Below are positions 33,773 to 45,058 of a stretch of DNA of 64,000 nucleotides, in pieces. A model generated the notes under the pieces. The model did no database searches. It was not told the DNA's origin and saw only the letters and a program-made list of their open reading frames with translations. Made by a program: the position numbers and the translations under genes. The first letter of the stretch is position 1, and each line of letters opens with the position of its first letter. The stretch is from NCBI GenBank assembly GCA_024196135.1, contig JAMQCK010000024.1, positions 62,001-126,000 of the forward strand, read 5' to 3'. The stretch comes from Pleurotus ostreatus/Saccharomyces cerevisiae fusant (taxonomy: Eukaryota > Opisthokonta).

Positions 33773-36700
33773 GGGCGGGACGACGATGACGATAGCAATG
33801 GATCGACCGGACTGATGTACTCGTGTGTTCATGATTGTTCTCTGTATCTTATACTGTTGCGCTCTTATTCTGCAAGAAAACATGTTTTTCTGTGTATGGC
33901 GTGAGCGGGAAGTGTATTCTGGCATGATTTATGCCCGCGATAGGGTAAAGTGCGATTATCTGTGCTGGCTAAGATCCCTGTATTCGTTCTCAGCGCGTTC
34001 GCCTTGTACTCACGGTGTCCCTGCTGTTCATTGGCGGCACGTCTGAACTCCCCGATAGATCTCGCTCCCATTCAGTGCTATGCTTCACGGAGTTCGAATT
34101 CGTTGTTGGGAATTTGAGAGATTGATGAAAGAAACAAACCCATGGGTATACCGGCATTCGCCGGCCTTTCATGTTGAACTTCGCCGCCGCGCTCGCGCTC
34201 GCGCTAACTGCTAGCGTCCCGATGCGGAACAAACGTCAATACTAGCGTTGCATCTATCAGAGGGTAAACGCATATTGGCCGCCGGTTAGATGGCCTGTTG
34301 ACTGCCGATTCGCTAGTTCGTTGACCGCCGATTCGCTGGTTTGTTGACCGCCGTGTCATCGATTGTCGGGGCAGAAGTGTATTGACCGCCGGCGCCTTAG
34401 CCTTGTTCATAGGCATTTGTTGGGAATGCCGTCTCCTTGGGAGCATCAGCGAGCGGCTGCGCGGCTTAACTTCACCTCGGCCATGCTAGGACAAGAGAGG
34501 AAGGTCGCGTCACCTTGATTCTACCTTGCGAGGTCCATCATGGCTGTTGGTACCGTAGTCATTGAGAATGACCCTCTGCTGCGGCAAATCAGGAGAGAGG
34601 AACATTGCTTACGGAGCATATATTTTTTCTGCTTCGTCAACACTTCGCTGGCGCATGGAAAGCGACCTCAGAAGAGATTCATAACCGGCGAACCCGGAGG
34701 CCCCCTCGTAGCAAGATGCCTACGAAAGACAGGTAGGGACTGCAGTATTCTCATCAGAGCCATTCAACGGCAGGTCTGTCAGGAGGGCGGTGTAATTCTG
34801 GCCTTTGCCCGCGGGCGGCCTGGACTTTGCAGCGGATATCATGAGAACGATGAGCGCAACTGTACCTCCCGGTCCTCCCTCGAAACTCGATACCCTGTAT
34901 AGCTAGCTGGGCTCCTCTGCCGGCGACCATGGGAGAGCTACCTTGTCGATGGGAATGCGAGGGAAGCCTTGTATTGATGGAGTGAAGATGGGCTGCATTG
35001 AGACGGTGGAGGTGCCCTGTAATGGCGCGGCCAAGCGGGAGGCAATCCGAATTCGGTGGTGATAAGATGCGTGGGACTGGACTGCGTTGTGCGACCGCCG
35101 CTTGCGGTCTAGATATTCCAAGTCGATTAACGATCGTTCACCCGGCGTAGGGGAGTGGTAGTCAGCCGTCCCGTGCCCAGAATAATTTTCTGGTAAATTG
35201 TGGCAACGAAGGGCAATTGTGGACGCCGCAAAGAGACGTTGTAATTTCGGCGGGCTCCAAAATAGGCTAAAGCGAAGGGGACCATTACCGGGATGTGGGT
35301 CGTAGTCTATAGTATGGTAAGTTCAACAAGGACGCGGCAAGAACTTCAGGAACTCATAGAAAACGGTCCATACATCGCCGATCTGATGCATATGTTGGAC
35401 GGCGCATCGCCCCTCCGCGGTGAACTACATCGCATTCTTGTATGACCACCCCGTAAGGACGTTATACCATCTAGACCGTTGCGGTATAGCTCGCCAGAGC
35501 GCAGGCCTGGAGTTGCCCGAAAAGTAGCACATACCTGCAGATGCCTACGAGCCCAGGTCACGTACGAGGCTGCGCTGTCAAGGCCGGCGTTCCTTGCTGC
35601 TGACAGAAACGCATCCGTTGTGCAGGGAGATGAATACGCGGAATTGCGAAGCTTCGAGATAGGCGAGTTTGAGTGTAGGGCGCAGCGCATAGGTGGAGCG
35701 GCGGCGGCGGCGTCTCTGTATCACCTATACGGCAGGTAGGCGCCCGATATGCCAGTCAACGACTATAAGAGAGGGCGACGACTGACGTTGTAGACCCCAT
35801 CGACCAGCTTCCCCCCTCCGGCGCCACTCTTACAAGCTCTACTATTCATTATTCATCGATACAAGGATGTGCTTCTGGCGCAAGTGAGTACTCACCGACT
35901 CTTATGCTTCTCGACGCGTGCTTAGGCAGCTTCTTTGGCAGAGTTGAGTGGCGGTACAGGTACGGGCAGCGGCGGGGCTTCTACGCCAGCGCTGATAGAC
36001 TCTTAGATGCGGCAACGTGATCCGGCCGCCTCTGGTAAGTCCCGCACCTTCGCGGCGCCGCATTTGCCCTGATCAACCTCGTCCAGGAGAGGGTAGGACC
36101 GAAAGACGGCCAGGTAGCTCGCCACTGACAACCGGGCAGGTGGATTGCGGGAGACCGAACTGCAGAGTGTCCGCGTACCATCGCACGGACGCGCACCATT
36201 GCCGTCAGACCTGCAACCAGGCGGTGACGGGGGCCGACTGGATTCGTGAGTACCACAGTCCCGAACGGAGCGGGGAAACCCTGGGCTCACCATGTCGCTC
36301 GCGCAGCCATTACGAAAGCGCATAGATGCGGCAGAGCGGATTGTTCCAACGCACAATGCCGCGCCGGAGGGTAGAAAGACGCGAAGATGGTCAATGACGA
36401 CCTCGTACTGGAGGGAGCATGCCAAGTACGACGGCAAGATTGGTTCTCCTGTATCTGTCAAACACATAGATGTACCTTACCGTGTAGCCACGATTGTCCT
36501 CGCATGCCATAATAAGCGTTGAGCACTGACTCACTGCATTGGATGAACGGCCTGAGTGAGGAGCAAGCAGTGAAAGCCATCGTATTCGGAGCCGCCCGCG
36601 TAGCGAGAGACTATGGTAGGCGAATCATCGAGAACATCGCGCTCGTCGATCTGTTGCGGATGCCTATAATACATGTGTATGAGCACGAGCGCGGTCCCGA

Positions 36701-36787
36701 GCGTACTTGCGTGCGTGACCGTATATTGAGCATACCGGAAAATCCCCCTGGCGCCGGTAAAGAAGGAAAGAAACATAGCACGCGAGT
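33773..36787. other. Three-kilobase gene-poor gap
   Basis: Long gap between FAL1 and SF3B6. I found no family-like exon, no transposase or reverse transcriptase motif, and no RNA gene. Contents noted: a degenerate 23-bp repeat (34297-34395), a short ORF at 35314-35445 with weak likeness to the ALDH N-terminus, and several ORFs with no motif. It may be decayed sequence. Confidence 0.45.
34297..34395. repeat. Degenerate 23-bp direct repeats
   Basis: GTTGACYGCCGATTCGCTRGTT occurs at 34297 and 34320. Partial copies (GTTGACCGCCG, ATTGACCGCCGGCG) are at 34343 and 34380. A shorter related word, TTGGCCGCCGG, lies just upstream near 34275. No coding role is seen. Confidence 0.7.
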
Positions 36788-37259
36788 TCACTCGTCCGGG
36801 ATGTTATGCTTCTGCTTCAACTTCTCTAGCTCCTCCTCCCTTTGCTGCAGCTCTAGCTTGGCCTGTGCAGCGTTCTGCTTTTCTGGCATGTGGTATAGCA
36901 CGACAATATAGCGCTCCTGCAGATGGAAACCATTCAAATGGTCCAGCGCGTTCTTCGCCTTTTATTATCGTGAGCCGTTATCAAACTGAGTTGACTTTTC
37001 AAACTCACATCCATGACATCCTCGAAGACAACGAATGCCGTTCCTTTCGTCTTCTGTTCATTTCCTATCCGTATTTGACGAATACGGCCATAACGGCCAA
37101 AGAGGTCGTACAGGTCCTCTCCAGTAATTTGGTAGCTCAAATTCTTGACGAAAAGGATGCGATTCGCGCCTGGGGGAAGCTTCGGCTAGTCAGAAGATGA
37201 GTTCCTTTTCTAAGAAGCGCAAAACGGCAGGCTTTACTCACTGCGGGCTTCAACGACAT
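36788..37259 (-). CDS. Splicing factor 3B subunit 6 (p14, branch-point RRM protein)
   Basis: Small RRM protein that contacts the pre-mRNA branch adenosine within SF3b. Three exons (37259-37242, 37185-37009, 36958-36788) give 121 residues, close to the human protein. The N-terminus reads [21 protein letters not shown], where ILFVKNL is RNP2. [17 protein letters not shown] contains RNP1, and the tail [16 protein letters not shown] is diagnostic of p14. It ends in a Glu/Lys/Gln-rich helix ([18 protein letters not shown]). This subunit is absent from budding yeast, so its presence fits an intron-rich genome. It is the third spliceosome/EJC gene within 7 kb. Confidence 0.95.
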
Positions 37260-37464
37260 GACGGTCACAGCCAAGTTGAAAACCACGAGCTCGATGACTA
37301 ATTTGTGGCGCGTCGGTGGCGCGGGCCGATAGACCTCGCGCGTGTTGACCGAGCGTCAGCGGCGCTGCGCTGCTTGCTCTTAACCACTTCTGCCCAGCCG
37401 TACGGCGGCGGCAAATTCACGCTAAACGCTCTTAACGACCTGGACGACTGTACAATATCGCTAC

Positions 37465-38790
37465 ATGTCCCAAACACGAGAACCTGCACGCGAACAGCGA
37501 CCAGCATGGTATCGATATTCGAGGCGACAAGTAACATCACCCGTGAACTCGGAGACGACGCTGCCCCCTCCCGCAGAGAATTTACAGCAGATCGAGGAAG
37601 GTCACAATGACTTTGATCCCACGATTGGCTATCTGGGCCCAGCGTCGGAGGCAGGAGGGCAGGGAGACGACTCGCCGAGCGAGAAGAGCAGGAAGAGGAG
37701 GTTCGTCGGCGGCTTCGTTCGGAATATGGCAGGCTCCCTCCGCCAATCGCTGTGGCCCCGGTGGGACCAGCACCCGACACATCACCAACCACAAGCAGAC
37801 TGGCATCAAATGCCATCGACTCCCCATGTACCCCACGCACCGAACGATCAGTACCCCGCACAAAGCCCTGCCCAGCCTAGTATGCGCTCCGTGCAGAGTC
37901 CGGCTGTCGAGCGCTGGGAATACTCGCCAAACTACGACGGGGCTCAGTCCGTGTATGATCCTCCCATCCCGCACGCCTCCGTCCCGCCACCTGTCCCTCC
38001 CGAGCTCGCCACGCCTTACGCTGGACCTGGATCGGACACGCACCAATCTCCTCCGCACGAGACCTGGGACGGCACTACTGCAGTGCACCACGAGGTACGG
38101 CAGGAGGCACCTCCGATCTCCGTGTACCCGTATCCGATGCAGCAGGTCGAGAAACCTCTCTCCGATAGCCCAGCCGTGCCGCCTCGCGGGGGACTATCAG
38201 CGCGCATCCGTGCCTTCTTCAAGGAGCTGAATAGCCTTCCCTGGATTGCGCCCGAGCGTATTACGGTCGACTACGTACCCGCACGCCTTCGGCAGCCTGG
38301 TCAATCTACTCCCGCGCAGGGTCCACTCTCGTGGTATGGTGGCCCTCCTGACGCGTCACGGTACACAGGCTTTAATAATCGCTACTCCGCCGCTTTCTCC
38401 AGTCCCTCCGAACCTTCGACAGATCACCCTCGGGAGATGTCGCAAGCGTGGGCGCCACCCCCCGCTCTCAGGACGTCACCCCAGCCAGAAGCAGTCCCAG
38501 CACCCTACTATGCCAACGTAGCCACGCCGTCTCCCACCGCGAATGTCGTCGAGCTCGGCGAGCCGACAGTGACGAGTGGATGGGGCACGTACCCGACTGG
38601 GTACTTTCACCAGCCACCAGCCACGGAACGCCCACAGGCGAGTACTCTCTCTGTACCGCCGTTCCCGGTTCCTGGGTCCGCGACGTCTGCATCCCCGCAA
38701 ATGATGCAGCAGCGGCCGATGCCTTCTATCTCGCGACCGCAGGCTACGTATGCGCATGTGCCGATGAAGGGCATACCGCCGCCACCCTGA
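37465..38790 (+). CDS. Intronless Pro/Ser-rich orphan of basidiomycete type
   Basis: 441 residues in one open frame from the ATG at 37465 to TGA at 38788-38790. The body is low complexity (Pro, Ser, Gln, His, Tyr) and looks disordered. Two short ordered-looking stretches stand out: KRRFVGGFVRNMAGSLRQSL (about 37700-37750) and a segment with ARIRAFFKELNSLPWIAPERITVDYVP (about 38200-38280) that would form an amphipathic helix. I recall the APERITVDY-type motif only from uncharacterised Agaricomycete proteins. No signal peptide, membrane helix or catalytic motif. Function unknown. Confidence 0.65.
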   Translation: MSQTREPAREQRPAWYRYSRRQVTSPVNSETTLPPPAENLQQIEEGHNDFDPTIGYLGPASEAGGQGDDSPSEKSRKRRFVGGFVRNMAGSLRQSLWPRWDQHPTHHQPQADWHQMPSTPHVPHAPNDQYPAQSPAQPSMRSVQSPAVERWEYSPNYDGAQSVYDPPIPHASVPPPVPPELATPYAGPGSDTHQSPPHETWDGTTAVHHEVRQEAPPISVYPYPMQQVEKPLSDSPAVPPRGGLSARIRAFFKELNSLPWIAPERITVDYVPARLRQPGQSTPAQGPLSWYGGPPDASRYTGFNNRYSAAFSSPSEPSTDHPREMSQAWAPPPALRTSPQPEAVPAPYYANVATPSPTANVVELGEPTVTSGWGTYPTGYFHQPPATERPQASTLSVPPFPVPGSATSASPQMMQQRPMPSISRPQATYAHVPMKGIPPPP

Positions 38791-39381
38791 TCCTGTACGT
38801 GGGCGATGACGATTACGGACTTTCTCTTCTCTACTTCTGACCGGGCGCTGTGCGCCTAGGACTTACGACTCCTTAGTAACCAAGTACTTACGACTGACGC
38901 TATCCAAGAAGAAGTTTAAGCTACGGATTAATCAGAGGACTGATAGTTAGAGTACTACTGGTAGTAGCGCTTGCTGTACTTAGTACTGACGACTGAATGA
39001 ATGAAGAAAGCAGAAATTCAAGCCCTAGTTTCTCTCGGGGGGACAAAGTACTCAAGCTGTGCATGACTCTAGATCTTCGCAAATACGCAGCCAAAGCAAG
39101 TTCAACTTCGTTTACACGTGACCAACTCGATCGGAGACCGGTCCGACTCGACGACGCGCCCCGCCCCCGCGATCGTGCTCCGCGGCGCTATCGCACTTGC
39201 CGCCGACGGCGACGGCGACCTCCGTGGACCTTGCGTTATCTCTCAGCTTGCATCTGTGCCCCTCATGATCGTACGCTCGACTCTCAGAACAGGACGAGCC
39301 CTTCCTCGCTCTGTACGCATAATCTCTCGACCAGCTACTAGACCCCATTGTTGAGTTCAGCGCGCCCAGCTCAGCCGCCAG
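38791..39381. other. ALDH upstream region
   Basis: AT-richer stretch with several short words containing TACTTA or AGTACT (38870-38990). CACGTGACC lies at 39115-39123, 259 bases before the ALDH start. No coding pattern. Confidence 0.45.
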
Positions 39382-41571
39382 ATGCATCAGAAGTTGTATG
39401 GTCCGTATGCGGCGCATATTGTGCAAGAGTTGGACGCGGCGTCTACGACTAGGGAGACGTGCGTAGTACTGTAATGCGGAGGGGGATCACTGGCACTCAC
39501 GGGAAGCATACAGGTTCCCTGTAATCAACCCTGCGAACGGCGTTGAGCTATGCAAGTGCGTGTCTCCTGCATTTTGCATACGAAAGGGGGCTCATCCATG
39601 TACTTCTCAGAGTCGCCGCTGCATCCACTGAGGATGTGAACGAGACCATCCAGAACGCCCAGATCGCACACGAGACCGGTGTCTGGTCGAAGATGCCTGC
39701 CGTCACACGATCCAAGGTCCTGTCGAAGCTAGCCCGCATTCTCGAGTCAAGGATACAAGAGATCGCGGAGATAGAGACGCGCCAGACTGGTCGTGCATTG
39801 CGCGAGATGAAGGCGCAGCTGGGACGACTGCCGGACTGGTTGTAAGTTGTCACTGCGGGGGTGCATACCGATACTGAACGGAGTACACAGAGATTACTAC
39901 GCCGCTTTACTGCGAACAAATCAGGCCTACGTCGCTCCGACCCAGGGGAAGCTAATCAACTACGTCCAGCGCGTCCCCCTCGGGGTAGTTGCCCAAATCA
40001 CAGTACGTCTGCCCTGACCCTCCGCTTCCCATCGCAGATCATTAACCATATCACCAGCCATTCAACCACCCCCTCCTCATCGCCGTCAAGAAGATCGCGC
40101 CAGCTCTCGCGGCAGGGAACTGTGTCATTGTCAAACCCTCCGAGGCATGTCGGCGTCAGCTTTCATGTTGCCACTGTACCTGGGGTGCTCACACGACAAC
40201 ATAGCTGGCACCCATCAGCGTCCTTGAATTTGCGAAGATGGCAGAGTCAGCAGGAGGTACGGTGTCGCAGGATGTATGGGGTCTAGTGAGAGGGAACGGT
40301 CTAACGCCTCATAGTGCCCCCTGGCGTACTCAGCGTTCTCCCGGGCTTCGGACCTACAACTGGCAAGGCCCTTGTTAGCCATCCACTCATTCGAAAGGTC
40401 GACATAACGGTGAGAACTGAGATGTGGTGCTTTTTATGCGAGCTGACGAATGGCAGGCTGGTACGGCTACTGGGAGAGCTATCGGCAGCATCGTTGGGGC
40501 CAATTTGGCAAGCTACACGGCAGAGCTTGGTGGGAAGGTACGCAAATCAACTTTTCTTCGAATTCACGAGGGTCCTGACTGTTGCCTGCCAGGCTCCGAT
40601 AGTTGTCTTCAATGACGCCGACCTCGACTCTGCCGTGAACGGCGCTGCCTTCGCATGTTTCGTTGCGTCAGGACAGACTTGCGTCTCTGGAACACGGCTC
40701 ATCGTACAAGACGGCATCTACCAGACCTTCATGGCCAGGTTTCTCGAGAAGGTTGAGAGCATACGGGCGAGGATGGGCGATCGTGAGACCAGTCGTCCGT
40801 CTACCGCTCTCCTCCCTCTCACATTATTTCACTCAGCCTTAAACCCCAAATCCACAATGGGCACTGTTATCTCAATGCGCCAGCTAGAGAAAATTGAGGC
40901 GATGATGTCGAGGAGCAAGGGTGCTGTCCTGGCAGGCGGGAAGCGCTTGGATGGCAAGTCCGATTTGGATGGCTACGACTTCTCGAAGGGCGCATTCTTT
41001 CCGCCGACGGTAGTTGCGGATGTCGGCGTCGAGGACGAGTTGTGGCAAGAAGAGGTCTTCGGACCCGTCGTGGTCGTGAAGAACTTCCAGGTGCGTCATA
41101 GGTTGGTGACGAGGGTGTGGATGATGAGAGCTAACATTACCGCAGACGGAAGATGAAGGTGTGCGGCTGGCGAATAACTGCAAGTACGGCCTCGGCGCAG
41201 GCATTTGGACGCAGGATCTCTCAAGAGCTCACCGAGTGTCCGCCGAGATGGAGGCTGGTCTCAGTACGTAACACGGTCGTTCCCTTGTCCCCGTATTCTG
41301 ACGACGTTTCTGTTAGCCTGGGTAAACACTCATCACCGAAACGACCCAAGCTCTCCTTGGGGTGGCATGAAGGAAAGCGGCATAGGAAGGGAGAATGGCC
41401 TTGAAGCCTTTGCAGCCTGTCAGTAGGACCTTCGCACATTCCTTCCGTCTTACTGACTTGCCGATAGACACACAAAGCAAGTCCACCATCGTGAATATTG
41501 CGTCGGCGGAGGAGACCCGGGAAGTAGACGACTGGTTCGCGGAAACGTCGGAGGGCAAGCGATACGGCTGA
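39382..41571 (+). CDS. NAD(P)-dependent aldehyde dehydrogenase
   Basis: Oxidises aldehydes to acids. Thirteen exons sum to 514 residues in frame. Landmarks: [20 protein letters not shown], the cofactor-site [20 protein letters not shown] and [23 protein letters not shown], the catalytic base in ELGGK, and the nucleophile Cys in [21 protein letters not shown] and [10 protein letters not shown], the YGLGAGIW block and [14 protein letters not shown] follow near the C-terminus. All catalytic residues are intact. The intron at 40145-40204 uses a GC donor, needed to join KPSE to LAPISVLEF. No targeting signal, so probably cytosolic. The nearby P450s could supply aldehydes, but linkage is not proof. 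The exact class (betaine-aldehyde-like or other) is undecided. Confidence 0.93.
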
Positions 41572-41791
41572 GCCACAGGCCTAGTTCGAGAGTTCCCATG
41601 GGATGTTTGTACATTTAGAAGTCAATTGCTGTACCGCGGCAAGCTTGCATGTTGAGGAACCCGAAGGTTCATTGTGCTCCGAAAAGGAAGTTCATTCACA
41701 CATCACACATCAATCACACCAACAGTGACGCTGCCGCGCAGCACTGAGTTGATTCCGCCTGACCTGACCACCTTCGTCTTCCACTCCCACC

Positions 41792-42697
41792 ATGAACCGA
41801 ATCTTTGGCTCCTCCTCAAGTAGGAAACCCAAACCGTCGCTGCAGGATGCAATAGCATCGGTCAGCACCTCCACGTCCTGCGATTAGCACATCCATAACC
41901 AACGGGCAGACAGACGCGCGGGTGTCCTCCATTGAGGTCAAGATCCGCAAGCTCGACGGCGAGCTCGCGCGGTACAAGGAGCAGATGTCGAAGCTGAGAA
42001 ATGGGCCGGGGAAGGTGCGTGTGCTATCGTGACGCTGCAGCACGGTGACTGACCGACATTGCGCCCAGAACGCCATCCAGCAGCGCGCGCTGCGGACGCT
42101 CAAGCAGAAGCGCATGTACGAGTCTCAGCTCGAGCAGCTCACGCAGCAGACGTTCAACATGGAGTCCGCCGCGCTCACCACGGAGAACCTGCGGAACACG
42201 ATGGCCACCGTCGACGCGATGAAGATGGCGAACAAGGAGATGCGCAAGCAGTACGGGAAGATCGACATTGACAAGATCGAGGTGCGTTGAATGCTTGTGT
42301 GCCTTGGGGGGCTCCATGCTAATCGCGCCACGTACAGAACGTGCAGTTCGAGATGGAAGATCTTATTGAGCAGGCGAACGAGATACAGGAGTCACTGGGC
42401 AGGTCATATGCCGTTCCGGACGAGCTTGACGAAGCAGATCTGGAAGCAGGTGCGTGGACTATACGTGTGCGTGTGGTATCGTACTGACTCTTCCTTCGCA
42501 GAACTCGACGCTCTGGCGCTGGAGGGACCCGATGAGGAGGAAACGTCATATCTGGCCGACCTCAACAAGGCTCCCGACTTCATAGACGAGGCACCGGTCG
42601 AGGTACCCGAGGTACGTCGTTACGGCGTTTCCTATACCTGTTACTAATGGACGATCTTCAGACGCCTCAGCATGCAGAAGCAGTCAAGGCAACTTAG
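41792..42697 (+). CDS. VPS60: ESCRT-III protein Vps60/CHMP5
   Basis: Late-acting ESCRT-III family member that, with Vta1, stimulates Vps4. Six exons (41792-41860, 41910-42014, 42069-42281, 42338-42449, 42502-42611, 42662-42697) give 214 residues in frame. The N-terminus [59 protein letters not shown] and [20 protein letters not shown] are diagnostic of CHMP5. The acidic C-terminal part ([19 protein letters not shown]) should form the Vta1-binding helices. Second ESCRT-III gene in this window. Confidence 0.95.
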
Positions 42698-42829
42698 GGA
42701 GTTTGACGCGACTATCATCAGGCTATCGGCATTCAAAGAGGTCCCAACGGTGTAATATATAATCGCCGGTAGGCGTCGTCAAGGGAATATGAAGGATTAT
42801 CTTGCATTTCACCCTCGGACGTGTTGTCC

Positions 42830-44756
42830 TCACGAAGTCATTGGCCTCACTGCTGCCTGAACCGGCTCCCCACGGAATACTGCAACGAAATGCGCTGAGT
42901 ACTCCATGCTCTCAGGCCTGCAGTGGCTTGGTTAGCCGGCGCGTTTATTGGTCATTCTAGGGCATACCTGCTATCGACGAGCTCGAGGTCAAGCCTCCGA
43001 AAGAGGCTGGCGAAGATCAAGTACAACTCGCACCATGCGAGACTGCAAGTCGCATTAGCGCTGCACGATCCGCGGTATACGAGGAAGACGCACTTGATAC
43101 CAGTACAGCTGCGCTGCCCTTTGGAGAAAGCGACAAGATAATGATCCAGCGTACTCGAATCCTCTTTTAACCATCTTTCGGGGTCGAAGGTTTTAGGATT
43201 GGGGAAGATCTCGGGATTGAGGTGCACAAAGGTGTTGCCTATGGCCACGGTGGTCTGCGAAATGGTCAGCTGAAGAGTAGCACCAACGAGCCGAACAGGC
43301 GACGCACCCCTCGAGGTACGGCTATTCCATCCAGTACAACATCGTCTGCGTTGACCATTCGTAGCATAGGCGATACGACGCCATGCGAGAGGCGCAAGGA
43401 CTCTTCGATTACGGCGGTCTAGCGGTGTTAGTAGTAACAGTGTTACGGCAAAGAACAGGAATCGGAAATCATCGACACTCACCAGATACGGCAGCCTTTC
43501 GACCACCTCAAACCGGACGACGTCCGCAATGTCGGGGATTGCATCCTTCAACTCGACGACAAGCTTACGGCGGATGCCATCGCTGTTCAAGACATGGAAG
43601 CAACCCACATAGCATGCCGCCGCCACGGTATGGCTACCTGCGATCTGTAGGTTCAGTGCTTCATCCAGGAGGCTCTTCAACGTTGGAAACGCTGTTGATC
43701 TCTTCTCCGGGCTTGCTCCAGGCAGTATATGGTGGAAGATCGTCTCGTGCGGCGCGTCCTCCAACATCTTCGGGTTCTCGAGAAGCTCATCTAGTTGCGC
43801 AGAGATCTTGTTGACGAGTAGACCAGGTCCAACCGCGGCACAACCGAGGATCCGAAGGAAGCTGATGAGGAACCGTTGGACGTGGATCAGCGCGGGGAAG
43901 GCCTTGAAGATCAGGGTGGCGCGGTTGACGGCGTCTGCGCCCATGAGGATAGGATGCTTGAAGTCAGGTGCGTCCAAAGCGTTGCACTCCTCGCCGAAGC
44001 AGTAGGAAAAGATGATGTCTAGCGTGGCGGCTCGCAGGGCTTGGAGTAGGTCGACCGGTTTGGAAGCGTCTTGATAGGCGAGCAGGTTGTCGGTGAGTTT
44101 GTCGACCTGTCAAATAGTCAAGGAACAGCGTATAGTAGGTGAGACGAGAGGCTGACTATCTCCTGTATGAAAGGCTCGAGCTTTGCGATGGCACGACGAG
44201 AGAAGAGAGGACTGATCGCGTCCCGACGAGCCTTCGCTTGCACAGGATCTATGCTGCCGAAGCTCGACCCATCCGGAAAGGCACAGTAAAGGGCGGCGTC
44301 CTTTAGGAACGAGGTGCTTCGGGTGTATATCTGACGGTACACGTCCGGGTTGCTGAAGTGTAGCTATGGAATATGAGCGCCCATAATGAGGGCCATACGG
44401 ATGGGTCACGAGTGCACTACTGACCGTGTTAGGTCCAATTCGCACGACAGGCCCTAATCGCAAGTCAGGTCAGAGGATCAGGTAAAATCAGTGAACACGC
44501 ACCATAGAGGGCGTGCAGTTTCTGCAGCTGCTCCACGGTAGCCCCGTCCTTGACGATGTCGTAGTAGGTCACGTAGTAGTCTGTCAAAGCAGCAAGGAGG
44601 GGCCCAGGCACGCGCGACAGTGGGTGGAAGAAGAGCCTGCCGAAGGTCAGAAACCGAGAAACGAGTACATAGCGAGACATACCGACGAACACATATGATG
44701 CAGGTGTATACGAACGCAGCAACGGAGCCATACACCACGTATGTGCATAAAGTCAT
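42830..44756 (-). CDS. Cytochrome P450 (P450-2)
   Basis: Same family and architecture as P450-1. N-terminal anchor MTLCTYVVYGSVAAFVY (an ATG at 44780 is also in frame), then HPLSRVPGPLLAALTDYYV. The I-helix reads AGSHTVAAA, the K-helix EESLRLSHG, then PERWL and the haem loop FSKGQRSCTG. The last exon lies past a small intron at about 42895-42950 and ends in AVRPMTS with TGA at 42830-42832. This exon is required: without it the protein would stop just after the haem domain helix. It lies 303 bases downstream of P450-3 in the same orientation, so the two look like a tandem duplication. Substrate unknown. Confidence 0.92.
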
Positions 44757-45058
44757 CGAGTGCAGTAAGGAAGAGAACACGAGCGCTGGATGAGGGAAGA
44801 GGCTGGAAAGTAGGAATGCCTTACGACTGCGAAAGATAGGGTCTTATTGGTGGGTACCTGTACCGACCAGCACGGCGCGCTTGAAGGCGCAGCAAGGCGC
44901 TAAACTGCCAGGACGGCTCTATAGCGCCTGTCACGGCATCTCGGAAAAGCGACGTCAGTAAACTGTCTGTCGTATTTCGTATATCATGTAGCTGCACAGT
45001 TGAACGGCACGGTTCTTACGAGCACTTGCTCTGCTTTTTAAGCGGTAACGCGCATCTT
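44757..45058. other. Spacer between tandem P450 genes
   Basis: 302 bases holding the P450-2 promoter and P450-3 3' flank. It contains the shared 17-base element listed separately. No TATA box was found. Confidence 0.5.
44897..44913 (-). promoter_or_regulatory. Shared P450 promoter element, copy 1
   Basis: GCGCTAAACTGCCAGGA on the plus strand, 141 bases before the P450-2 start. Matches the element before P450-3 at 16 of 17 bases. ACGGCGCGC lies a short way further upstream at both genes. Confidence 0.55.

Noticed and set aside
34540..34902. 121-codon frame in the gene-poor gap
   Set aside because: No motif, unusual composition for this genome, and no splice partners that extend it.
36003..36467. 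Minus-strand frame of 154 codons
   Set aside because: Arg/Cys/Pro-rich without recognisable domain; other frames are equally open there.
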